NCBI GenBank assembly: GCA_038211505.1
Contig: JBBQVO010000033.1
Location: forward strand, 1 to 23,220
Direction: 5' to 3'
DNA: 23,220 bases
Origin: JBBQVO01 sp038211505
GTDB taxonomy: Bacteria; Chloroflexota; Dehalococcoidia; DSTF01; JACRBR01
Below, piece by piece: positions 13,964 to 20,909 of this stretch. The notes below the pieces were generated by a model. That model saw nothing but the letters and a program-made list of their open reading frames with translations, had not been told where the DNA came from and did no database searches. Position numbers and translations under genes: made by a program. Position 1 is the first letter of the stretch, and every line of letters begins with the position of its first letter.

Positions 13964-14206
13964 GTGAAGCTCAAGAAGAACGCCGCAGCCAAAGTCGGCG
14001 CCGTCATCGCCAGCATCGCGGGGTTGCTCGGCTTCTGGGGCATCGTCCACCAGAACCCGCCGCCCTCGACCGCCGCCGCGGCCGTCGTCGACGCCGCCAC
14101 GCCGGCCCCAAATCAAACGTCGTCCGCGACTAACCGCCGCACCTCTCCATCCACTCCGGCGACGCCGGTCGCTCCGAAGCGCCACACGAGGACGCGCGCG
14201 TCATGA
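13964..14206 (+). CDS. Small single-pass membrane protein preceding apbE
   Basis: An 80-aa protein. It has a basic N-terminus (VKLKKNAAAK), one hydrophobic segment (VGAVIASIAGLLGFWGIVH, about 10-28), and a 50-residue tail rich in Pro, Thr, Ala and Ser ending in basic KRHTRTRAS. The tail is probably extracytoplasmic. GTG at 13964 is chosen because AGAGGTG precedes it at good spacing; a GTG at 13928 is the alternative. The stop overlaps the apbE start (ATGA). In many ApbE loci the gene in this position carries an FMN-binding domain, but I see none here and no flavinylation motif. It may be an anchor, a shortened acceptor, or an unrelated subunit. I recognise no family. Confidence 0.65.
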   Translation: MKLKKNAAAKVGAVIASIAGLLGFWGIVHQNPPPSTAAAAVVDAATPAPNQTSSATNRRTSPSTPATPVAPKRHTRTRAS

Positions 14207-15114
14207 TCGCGCGCGAGTTCCCCGCCATGGGCGGCGTCATCGAAGTGCAGATCGCCGGTGACGGCGACGAAGGCGCGCTCTCGCGTGTCGAACGTCTCTT
14301 CGAGACGTACGAACACAAGCTCAGCCGGTTCCTTCCCGACAGCGAGCTGTCCGCCCTTAACGACGCGCGCTCGCCGTTCCGCGCGACGCCGCTGCTCTTC
14401 GACGCCGTCAGCGAGGCCACAAGCTGGGCCTGCATCACCGACGGCGTCTTCGACCCGACCGTGATCGACGTGCTCGAAGCCAGCGGTTACGATCGCCCGT
14501 TCGATCTGATCGACAACACCGCCACCACGCACGCGACGGCTCCGCCGGCGACATCTGGACGCGGCTGGCGCGGCATCGCACTCGACCACGAGACGAACAC
14601 GATCGCGCTCCCGGCAGACGTTCGCATCGATCTCGGTGGCATCGGCAAAGGATACTCCGTCGATCGTGCGATCGCCGCACTCGGTCCGCGCGCCAACGCC
14701 ATGATCAACGCCTCCGGCGATCTCTACGCCGCGGGCGACGGCCCCGACGGCGACGGCTGGTACGTCGGCGTGCAAGATCCGCTTGCGCCCGACGAGGACA
14801 TCGCCATCCTCAACATCAACGATCGCGCTGTCGCGACCTCCGGGTCGATCAAGCGGAACTGGATCGCCGGAGACACGCGCTACCACCACCTGATCGACGC
14901 GCGCGAGCGACGATCGTCCGACAGCGATCTGTTGGCGGTTACCGTCGTCGCGCTCACGGCCACGCAGGCCGACGTGCTCGCGAAGACGGCGTTCCTCCTC
15001 GGCACGCGCGGCGGCCTGCGCATGATCGAGCGCTTTGATGGCGCCGAGTGCATCGCCGTGACGGCGTCCGGCGACGTGCTGATGACAGCCGGGCTCCAGG
15101 AGTACGCGGCGTGA
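14203..15114 (+). CDS. apbE: FAD:protein FMN transferase
   Basis: ApbE covalently attaches FMN from FAD to a Thr or Ser of extracytosolic flavoproteins. The 303-aa protein has the family motifs in order: SRFLPDSELSALN (41-53), GVFDPTV, RIDLGGIGKGYSVDRA, MINASGDLYAAG, VATSGSIKRNW, the YHHLIDAR metal/FAD site, and TATQADVLAKTAFLLG. It has no signal peptide, unlike lipoprotein ApbEs, so it would act inside or be exported by another route. The ATG overlaps the preceding small gene (ATGA), and its stop overlaps the next gene (GTGA), giving a tight three-gene operon with a ferric-reductase-like membrane protein. The flavin acceptor is not obvious in the window. Confidence 0.93.
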   Translation: MIAREFPAMGGVIEVQIAGDGDEGALSRVERLFETYEHKLSRFLPDSELSALNDARSPFRATPLLFDAVSEATSWACITDGVFDPTVIDVLEASGYDRPFDLIDNTATTHATAPPATSGRGWRGIALDHETNTIALPADVRIDLGGIGKGYSVDRAIAALGPRANAMINASGDLYAAGDGPDGDGWYVGVQDPLAPDEDIAILNINDRAVATSGSIKRNWIAGDTRYHHLIDARERRSSDSDLLAVTVVALTATQADVLAKTAFLLGTRGGLRMIERFDGAECIAVTASGDVLMTAGLQEYAA

Positions 15115-16220
15115 ACCACGAGTTCTGGTACCTCTCGCGTGCCGCCGGATTTACGGCTTACCTGCTGCTCTTCGTATCCGTCGCCCTTGGCATCGCCATG
15201 GGCACGCGGCTCGTCGAGCGCTTCGTGCGGCGCAATGTCGTCTTCGATCTCCACCGATTCACGACGATCCTCGCGCTCGTCTTCACGCTCTTCCACGCTT
15301 ACATCCTGCTCGGTGATAGCTATTTCAGTTTCAACGTCTGGCAACTCTCACTGCCGTTCATGTCGCCGTACCGCACGTGGCAGACCGCCGTCGGCGTCTT
15401 CGCGCTCTACGCCTTGATACTGCTCGTCGTCAGCTTCTACATTCGCCAGTTCATCGGCTACCGCGCCTGGCGCGCACTGCATTTCACGACGTTCGCGATG
15501 TTCGCCGGTGCGATGCTGCACGGCATCGTCGGCGGCACGGATACAACGGAAGCGTGGGCGAAGGCGATCTACGTCGGCACCGCCGTCGCCACGGTCGGAC
15601 TGGTCCTCTACCGCATCCAGTACCACATGCCCGATGGCAGCTTCGCCCGCACGTTCCGCCTCGCCAGCGGATTCGGCACCGTCGTCGCCGCGATCCTCCT
15701 CGTCTTTGCGACTGGCATGCTGACGACTGCTGGCGCGACGAACAGCGCGCAGCCCCTGGCGAGCGACGCCGCGCCCTCCGACGGCGGGCCCGCACCGGCA
15801 ACCGGCGCGCATCCGTTCCTCACGACGTTCAGCGACGATGTCACCGGCAAGTACGTCCAGACCACGGATGCGAACGGCGCCCAGCTCACGCTGGACGGCG
15901 CATCGACCGGCGATGTCGCGCTGAAACTTCACGTTGAGCTCGTCCAGGCGACCGGCCGCGCGACCACGGGCGCCGGTGAGTCTTCGGCGACACCGCAAGC
16001 GGTTGTCACGACGAACAGAGCTGAACTGCTCGACGCGTCGTCGAGTGCGATTCTGTGTGATGGCAAACTCTCCGCGCTCAACGGCGGCGCGATGCGGTTC
16101 ACCTGCGACGGCCAGGGCCCCTACGCGGGCGTCCAGATGTCGATCTCCGGGCAGATGCAATCACGCGCCGACGGCACCTTCAGCGGCGTCCTGAGCGGCC
16201 GCATGCTGCGAACCACCTGA
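15111..16220 (+). CDS. Ferric-reductase-like (YedZ/MsrQ-like) heme membrane protein with exported C-terminal domain
   Basis: A 369-aa protein. Residues 1 to about 205 contain about six hydrophobic segments with four regularly spaced His: H48 and H62 (DLHRF...TLFHAY), and H124 and H137 (ALHFT...MLHGI). This H-x13-H and H-x12-H pattern is that of ferric-reductase-like domains binding two b hemes across the membrane. No FAD or NAD(P)H-binding domain follows. Instead, after a Ser/Ala/Pro linker there is a soluble region of about 150 aa (HPFLTTFSDDVTGKYVQ... to FSGVLSGRMLRTT), beta-rich and unrecognised. GTG at 15111 is the start, overlapping the apbE stop. With ApbE it suggests membrane-crossing electron transfer to a flavin outside. 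Confidence 0.85.
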   Translation: MNHEFWYLSRAAGFTAYLLLFVSVALGIAMGTRLVERFVRRNVVFDLHRFTTILALVFTLFHAYILLGDSYFSFNVWQLSLPFMSPYRTWQTAVGVFALYALILLVVSFYIRQFIGYRAWRALHFTTFAMFAGAMLHGIVGGTDTTEAWAKAIYVGTAVATVGLVLYRIQYHMPDGSFARTFRLASGFGTVVAAILLVFATGMLTTAGATNSAQPLASDAAPSDGGPAPATGAHPFLTTFSDDVTGKYVQTTDANGAQLTLDGASTGDVALKLHVELVQATGRATTGAGESSATPQAVVTTNRAELLDASSSAILCDGKLSALNGGAMRFTCDGQGPYAGVQMSISGQMQSRADGTFSGVLSGRMLRTT

Positions 16221-16356
16221 CCTCGCGCGACCGCCGCTGCGCTTCGCCCGCTTCCGCCGATCCTTCCCGATGTGTAAACTCAACAACCCACCCGTCGATG
16301 GATCGAGGTTGTCGCATGGATTGGTCCCGCATGATTCACCTTCCCGGCCGCAGACA

Positions 16357-16857
16357 ATGAGCGAGAACGAGATCTCGGTCCGCCCGATCGACTTCGCCCG
16401 CGACGAAGCGCCACTGAAGTCGTTCCTCAGCGAGCGCGACAAAATGCGCCTCGAACACGGCGAAGCTGCCTGTGCGGCAGGCGACTGCTTCGTGTACGTC
16501 GCCGATGATGCGGGCACCGCCGTCGGCTGGGCCGTCGTCCAGACGGCGTTCCGCGACGATCAGGATTGGGATCCACCCGACGACGACACACGCGCCTTCC
16601 AGTCCGGAGACAACGCCTATCTCGAGAACATCGAGGTGCGCGCCGGCGTCCGCGGGCACGGCGTCGGCCGCAAGCTGCTCGAGGCCGTGCAGTCCGAGGC
16701 GAAGCAGCGCGGCAAGAAGCATCTCTGGCTGCACACGAGCGAGAACAACACGAAGGCGCACTCGTTGTTCGATCGCGAGGGCTGGACGCGCGAACGCAAC
16801 GTCTACCCGCCGTGGAAGTCCACATCGAACACCCGCATCTACACGAAGGCGCTCTGA
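16357..16857 (+). CDS. GNAT-family N-acetyltransferase
   Basis: A 166-aa cytosolic acetyltransferase. The conserved core is YLENIEVRAGVRGHGVGRKLLEAVQSEAKQ (about 88-117), containing the acetyl-CoA pyrophosphate loop RGHGVG. It is followed by LWLHTSENNTKAHSLFDREGW, the typical motif B with N-x-A-x-x-x-F-x-x-x-G-W. The acceptor substrate is unknown. The ATG at 16357 starts the fold (SVRPIDFARDE); an in-frame ATG at 16270 would add 29 residues that do not look like the family. One nucleotide separates its stop from the next ATG, and the 68-aa and PhzF genes follow in the same operon. Confidence 0.88.
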   Translation: MSENEISVRPIDFARDEAPLKSFLSERDKMRLEHGEAACAAGDCFVYVADDAGTAVGWAVVQTAFRDDQDWDPPDDDTRAFQSGDNAYLENIEVRAGVRGHGVGRKLLEAVQSEAKQRGKKHLWLHTSENNTKAHSLFDREGWTRERNVYPPWKSTSNTRIYTKAL

Positions 16858-16858
16858 C

Positions 16859-17065
16859 ATGCGAAAGATCTTCGTCCGCACACTCGCCGTCACAGCCGTC
16901 CTCCAGTTCGCGATCACGCGCACGATGGCCGGCAACGCAATCGAAGAAGGCCGCGCAGAGCGGATGTGGATGATGTACCCGGCGACCGTGCTGATGAATG
17001 CCGTGGCGTGGACGCTCATGTTCTCGGTCGTCGTGCGCATCTTCCGCGTTTTCCGTCCGTCCTGA
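16859..17065 (+). CDS. 68-aa two-helix membrane protein
   Basis: A small protein of unknown function. The two hydrophobic segments are FVRTLAVTAVLQFAI (about 5-19) and MMYPATVLMNAVAWTLMFSVV (about 37-57). A short charged loop (RTMAGNAIEEGRAERMW) joins them, and the C-terminus is basic (RIFRVFRPS). The ATG at 16859 is 1 nt after the GNAT stop, and its TGA overlaps the next ATG as TGATG. Such tight packing supports a genuine translated gene. A positive C-terminus and even helix number suggest both ends are cytoplasmic. No family recognised. Confidence 0.75.
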   Translation: MRKIFVRTLAVTAVLQFAITRTMAGNAIEEGRAERMWMMYPATVLMNAVAWTLMFSVVVRIFRVFRPS

Positions 17066-17946
17066 TGCGCGCGCGCGCGATCCGCCACGTCGACGCCTTC
17101 ACGACCGTCGCGCTCGAAGGCAATCCCGCGGCCGTCGTTGATGGCGGAGATATCAGCGCCGAGACGATGCAGCGCATTGCGCTCAACCAGCATCTCTCCG
17201 AGACCGTCTTCCTCCTGCCGCCGCGATCCGCCGACAACGACGCCTGGATCCGTATCTTCACGCCGGGCGCTGAGTTGCCGTTCGCTGGCCACCCCACCAT
17301 CGCCGCCGCGCACATCATCACGGAAGAGAAGCGCGTCGCGCTCTCGCCCGGCGAGGCTTTGCGCCTTGAAACGGGCGCCGGCGTCATCCCGGTCATCGTC
17401 GGCGACGGCGCATCGCCGCTCTACACGATGACCCAGGCCGCGCCCGTATTCTCCGATGCGGGCATCTCACTCGCCGACATCGGGGCGGCGCTCGCGCTCA
17501 ACGAAACGGACGTCGTCCGTGCGGAACGCGTCTCGACCGGCGTCGAGTGGCTGATCGCGCAGATATCGTCGCTCGATGCGATGATGCGCGTCCGCCCCGA
17601 CATGATGGCGCTGATGAAGATCCCGCACGGCATCTCGATCTTCTGCATCGGCGCGCTCGACGCGTCCGCGCGCGTCCATGTACGCTCGTTCGCCCCGGCC
17701 GTCGGCGTCATGGAGGATCCGGTCACCGGCAGCAGTAACGGCTGCATCGCCGCGATGATCGCCAAACACCAACTGCTCCCCGCCACCGCTGGCGAGATCA
17801 CGTACGTCGCGGAGCAGGGGATCGAGATGGGACAGCCAGGCCGCGTCTACGCCCGCGTCTCAAACCTGCCGCACCCACCAACGATCCATATCGGCGGCCA
17901 CGCCGTAACTGTCCTCCGCGGCGAACTGCTGCTGCCCGGCGCGTGA
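17065..17946 (+). CDS. PhzF-family isomerase/epimerase
   Basis: A 293-aa cytosolic protein of the PhzF family, which shares the diaminopimelate-epimerase fold in two similar halves. N-terminal HVDAFTTVALEGNPAAVV, then NQHLSETVFLLP with catalytic-Glu candidate E46 and LPFAGHPTIAAAHII (G75-H76) mark the first half. VRSFAPAVGVMEDPVTGSSNGCIAAMI marks the second half, whose Asp is part of the family active site. PhzF itself isomerises trans-2,3-dihydro-3-hydroxyanthranilate in phenazine synthesis, but most homologues are outside phenazine pathways and no phz genes are here. The ATG at 17065 overlaps the previous stop (TGATG). The 169-nt gap to the next gene (17947-18115) shows only weak inverted repeats. 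Confidence 0.9.
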   Translation: MRARAIRHVDAFTTVALEGNPAAVVDGGDISAETMQRIALNQHLSETVFLLPPRSADNDAWIRIFTPGAELPFAGHPTIAAAHIITEEKRVALSPGEALRLETGAGVIPVIVGDGASPLYTMTQAAPVFSDAGISLADIGAALALNETDVVRAERVSTGVEWLIAQISSLDAMMRVRPDMMALMKIPHGISIFCIGALDASARVHVRSFAPAVGVMEDPVTGSSNGCIAAMIAKHQLLPATAGEITYVAEQGIEMGQPGRVYARVSNLPHPPTIHIGGHAVTVLRGELLLPGA

Positions 17947-18115
17947 CGCGACGCCAACCTCACAACCGCCGTCCATGACCCGAACAACAAGTTAGGATCC
18001 CGGGAGTCGATGCAAGGATGAGAACATCGGGACGTAGTTTCGCGGAGTCGCCGCGCCGAGATGCCGGCAAGCTCCCGGCGAAGGAGCGCCGCACCACGAT
18101 AGGGCCTGCCACCAC

Positions 18116-18931
18116 TCACTCCCCCAACATCGCCTCAATCTCCCGCGACGGCAGCAGCCCCTCCGTGAACGTGAAGGTGCCGTCCTCGGTCATCTCGCGC
18201 GCCGCCCGCACGAATGCCGTCGTCGCCGCGCGCGCCAGCATGCTGCCCGTGCTGATGCGCTTGACGCCGGCCGCCTGCAGATCGTCGAACGTCAGCGACA
18301 TCCCGGGCATGCCGATGATTACGTTCACTGGCCGCTTCACTGCCGCGACGACGGCCGTGATCTGTTCTCGCGTTGACAACCCGGGCGCGTACAACACGTC
18401 GGCGCCAGCGGCTTCGTACGCCTGAAGCCGCGCGATCGTATCATCGAGATCGCGCTTGCCGACGAGAAAGTTCTCGCAGCGCGCCGTCAGCGTGAACGGG
18501 TACGGCAGCCCGCACGCCACCTCGACCGCTGCCCGCACGCGCTCGACCGCCAGTGACTGTTCGTAGATGGTGCGGTCGTCCTTCATGTCCTCGACCGACG
18601 CGCCGGCGAGGCCCGTCGCCGCCGCGAGCCGGATCGTCTCCGCGACGGTCTCCGGCGCGTCGCCGAAGCAGTTGCCCAGATCAGCGCTCACGGGCACATC
18701 GACGGCGGATGCCAGCGCCGTGCAGTGCGCGAGCACGGCATCGCGATCGACCCGGTTGTCGCGCTTCCCAAGCGCGAACGCCATCCCCGCGCTCGTCGTC
18801 GCGATCGCCTCATAGCCGAGCGACGCCAGCATGCGCGCCGATCCAACATCCCACGGGTTCGGAATGATGAAGGCGCCCTCCCGCTCATGCAGCGCCCGAA
18901 ACGCCGCCCCAAGCTCCGCGTGCGTACGCAT
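18116..18931 (-). CDS. Isocitrate lyase/PEP mutase superfamily protein
   Basis: A 271-aa cytosolic TIM-barrel enzyme. Superfamily signatures are FIIPNPWDVGSARMLASLGY (21-40), IATTSAGMAFALGKRD, VSADLGNCFGD (81-91) and GASVEDM (110-116), with the metal/substrate-side Glu and Asp. The isocitrate-lyase KKCGH catalytic loop is absent, so it belongs with the PEP-mutase, oxaloacetate-hydrolase or carboxyPEP-mutase-like members that make or break C-C or C-P bonds of 2-oxoacids. The exact reaction is unknown. The ATG at 18931 has AAAAGGAG about 7 nt upstream; the frame to 19015 is a non-coding extension. It is separated from the next minus gene by 124 nt, so it probably has its own promoter. Confidence 0.88.
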   Translation of the reverse strand: MRTHAELGAAFRALHEREGAFIIPNPWDVGSARMLASLGYEAIATTSAGMAFALGKRDNRVDRDAVLAHCTALASAVDVPVSADLGNCFGDAPETVAETIRLAAATGLAGASVEDMKDDRTIYEQSLAVERVRAAVEVACGLPYPFTLTARCENFLVGKRDLDDTIARLQAYEAAGADVLYAPGLSTREQITAVVAAVKRPVNVIIGMPGMSLTFDDLQAAGVKRISTGSMLARAATTAFVRAAREMTEDGTFTFTEGLLPSREIEAMLGE

Positions 18932-19055
18932 GGTCGTCTCCTTTTCGCAGTACCTGACGCGCAGCTGAGCGACCGCGTTAGATACTCGCGGTCTCTTGTA
19001 CGAACCGCCAAACAAGACGTCGCGGGCCGGCCTGATCGATGTCTATCTCGCGCGT

Positions 19056-19526
19056 CTATCGGCCGCGTTCTGATGCCCGCTTGTACGCATCTGGATCCGC
19101 GCGCTCCATCCAGCGATCCGGCGCCGCCACGGCCGTGAATCCCGTCTTCTCATACAGCCCGTGCGCGTCCTTCGTGCCGAGCATCCAGCGCCGCAGCCCC
19201 TGCAGTTGCGGATGCGCCGCCACGCACTCCATGAGCCAGACGCCGAGTCCGTGGCCGCGGAACTCATCGAGCACGAACACGTCACAGATGTACGCGAACG
19301 TCGCGTAGTCGCTGATCACGCGCGCTAGCCCGATCGTGCGCGTGCCGTCCTCGGCGTACAGCCCGAAGTTCAACGAGCCCTCGATTCCGCGCCGCACGAC
19401 GTCGAGCGGGATGCCCGGCACCCAGTACGACGACTCCGACAGCCAGCGATGCACGACGCCCGCATCGAGTTTCGACGCGTCGGTGCTAATGACGAAGCCT
19501 TCGCGGCGCCACTCCTCGACCGTCAA
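19056..19526 (-). CDS. GNAT-family N-acetyltransferase
   Basis: About 156 aa. The acetyl-CoA binding motif is YICDVFVLDEFRGHGLGVWLMECV (RGHGLG), and the end of the fold is HGLYEKTGFTAV. The N-terminal part (FVISTDASKLDAGVVHRWLSESSYWVPGIP) is the opening of a small bacterial GNAT group whose substrates are uncharacterised. The start is unusual: no ATG or GTG fits, and a TTG at 19526 overlaps the upstream hydrolase stop as TTGA, implying translational coupling. A longer frame runs antisense-like through the hydrolase gene and is rejected. Together with the hydrolase it forms a two-gene unit on the minus strand. Confidence 0.82.
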   Translation of the reverse strand: MTVEEWRREGFVISTDASKLDAGVVHRWLSESSYWVPGIPLDVVRRGIEGSLNFGLYAEDGTRTIGLARVISDYATFAYICDVFVLDEFRGHGLGVWLMECVAAHPQLQGLRRWMLGTKDAHGLYEKTGFTAVAAPDRWMERADPDAYKRASERGR

Positions 19527-20212
19527 GACAGATGCACCTTCAGGAACTCGAGGGTTCGCTCCCACGCCGTCTCCGCTGCGAGCGCGTTGTACGCGCCGCC
19601 GGCCTTCAGCACTTCGGGCGACGGATTCATAAACGCGTGCTTCGCGCCATCGTACTGATAGAACAGCGCGTGCTTGCCGGCATCGCGGATCTGCTGCTCG
19701 AGCGTGTGCGCAACCTCCGGCGAGGCCCACCCGTCGTCCTCGGCGTAGTGCCCCATCACCGGCCCCGCGAGCTTCGTGAAGTCCGGCGCCGCGCCCGCAA
19801 GCACGCCGTAGAAGCTCACGCAGGCGTCGATCGGCTTGATCGTCGCCACGACGAGCGCCAACCCGCCGCCCATGCAGAACCCGACGCATCCAACGTTGCC
19901 GGTCGCGTTGTCGTGGCTTGTCAGATAGTCGTAGGCGCCCGACATGTCCTTCGCCGCTTCCTCCATCTTCATCCCCATCATGAGCTTGCCGGCTTCATCT
20001 GGCTCGTCCGCCGTCTGGCCGCGAAAGAGATCCGGCACCAGCGCCACATAGCCCGCGGCGGCGAACCGATCCGCCATTCCCGTGATCCACGGCACGAGGC
20101 CCCACCACTCCTGCAGCACGATCACGCCCGGCCCTTTGCCCGAAGCCGGCGTCGCGAGATACCCCTCGGCCGTCCCGCCGTTGCTCGGAAACGTCACCGT
20201 CTTCCCTGGCAT
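19523..20212 (-). CDS. Dienelactone hydrolase family protein
   Basis: A 229-aa alpha/beta hydrolase. The predicted catalytic triad is C113 (GFCMGGG nucleophile elbow), D160 (AEDDGW) and H192 (GAKHAF). E35 in LQEWWGL corresponds to the Glu that interacts with the nucleophile Cys in characterised dienelactone hydrolases. Family members open dienelactone to maleylacetate in chloroaromatic breakdown, but many act on other esters or lactones, and no catechol genes are nearby. There is no signal peptide. The ATG at 20212 has GGAAGGAG upstream at good spacing; the longer frame to 20302 is not supported. The stop overlaps the TTG of the GNAT gene. Confidence 0.92.
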   Translation of the reverse strand: MPGKTVTFPSNGGTAEGYLATPASGKGPGVIVLQEWWGLVPWITGMADRFAAAGYVALVPDLFRGQTADEPDEAGKLMMGMKMEEAAKDMSGAYDYLTSHDNATGNVGCVGFCMGGGLALVVATIKPIDACVSFYGVLAGAAPDFTKLAGPVMGHYAEDDGWASPEVAHTLEQQIRDAGKHALFYQYDGAKHAFMNPSPEVLKAGGAYNALAAETAWERTLEFLKVHLS

Positions 20213-20350
20213 GTGCGTACTCCTTCCGCCTGGTGCGCGACGACATGCCGACGGCGTGTCTGAGCCGCGCGAGCATCGTCGATACTCGACAACGCGAACC
20301 ATGAATGCCAGATGATACGGCGGCGGCGTTCTAGGTTCTAGCGCCGAAGC

Positions 20351-20677
20351 TCAGCGCGGCAGCACGTCGTAGATCACGTACTCGTCGAAGTCCGTACGTC
20401 CGGCGCCCGCGAAGACGCGACGCCGCGCCAGCAGCGCCGACGTGTCCGCGCCCCAGTATGCCCCGAACTCCCCGTCCACATACGCCGCGAAGTCGACGAC
20501 GACATCGACGCGTTGATCGCGCACGTACTCCGCAAGCCGGCGCTTCTGAATCGCGTCATAGGCGTCGGCGTTCATCACGCCATCGAGATTGACCGTCGGA
20601 TGCCCGCCGTAGTAGCTCAGGATGCCCGAATTGAACCCCGCCACGCGCACATCCGCCGGTTCCGCCGCATCGATCAC
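20351..20677 (-). pseudogene. C-terminal remnant of a membrane glycosyltransferase-like protein
   Basis: A 108-residue frame reads AGFNSGILSYYGGHPTVNLDGVMN, then RRLAEYVRDQRVDVVVDF. From memory this matches the soluble C-terminal end of bacterial ArnT/PMT-like multi-span glycosyltransferases, where a long membrane part should precede it. Here the frame is closed by a TAA near 20757 with no hydrophobic helices upstream, and no fragment of them is seen in other frames. The GTG at 20677 has no convincing ribosome site. It is therefore read as a decayed or truncated gene fragment. A short independent gene is the alternative. It lies between the dienelactone hydrolase and the divergent glutamine synthetase gene. 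Confidence 0.55.
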
Positions 20678-20819
20678 CTGGGCCGTAAGGAGTATCGGAT
20701 CCTCCAGCCGCCCAACGCACTGACGCCGACGCCACCGAGTCGGCTCTACCGCCCGTTAAGACTGTGTTACGCACCCGAAATTGCGGCGAAGCCCGAACAA
20801 CCCCGTCCCACGCGATAGC

Positions 20820-20825
20820 TACAAT
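20820..20825 (+). promoter_or_regulatory. Candidate -10 element for glutamine synthetase
   Basis: TACAAT lies 85 nt before the glnA-like ATG. The -35 position reads ACAACC, a poor match. If real, the transcript leader would include the 30-bp triplicated repeat at 20859-20888. Confidence 0.3.
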
Positions 20826-20858
20826 GCCATCGATACCGGCCGTTTAGCCGAACATCAA

Positions 20859-20888
20859 ATCCGTGAAATCTGTGAAATCCGTGGTTTC
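20859..20888 (+). repeat. 30-bp dispersed repeat of three 9-mers, copy B
   Basis: ATCCGTGAA-ATCTGTGAA-ATCCGTGGT-TTC, 27 of 30 identical to the copy at 10445-10474. It ends 21 nt before the glutamine synthetase ATG and would sit in that gene's mRNA leader. It is in frame with, and extends, the open frame upstream of the real start. Confidence 0.75.
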
Positions 20889-20909
20889 TCGTTCGCATCG
20901 GAGAGTCAG

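Noticed and set aside
15348..16160. Minus-strand open frame of 270 codons opposite the ferric-reductase-like gene
   Set aside because: It is an antisense shadow rich in Arg, Glu and Ala, and the plus-strand gene has clear membrane helices and operon overlaps.
17065..17946. Phenazine biosynthesis cluster
   Set aside because: A single PhzF homologue without other phz genes does not indicate phenazine production; the family is broad.
18116..18931. Call as true isocitrate lyase (glyoxylate shunt)
   Set aside because: The protein is half the expected length and lacks the KKCGH catalytic loop; no malate synthase is near.
19527..19889. Upstream part of the GNAT open frame
   Set aside because: It overlaps the dienelactone hydrolase on the same strand in another frame and has Arg/Gly-rich shadow composition.
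20781..20909. N-terminal extension of glutamine synthetase (43 residues, IREICEIRGF segment)
   Set aside because: It runs through the 30-bp intergenic repeat and a -10-like box; the family N-terminus and GGAGAG site fit the ATG at 20910.
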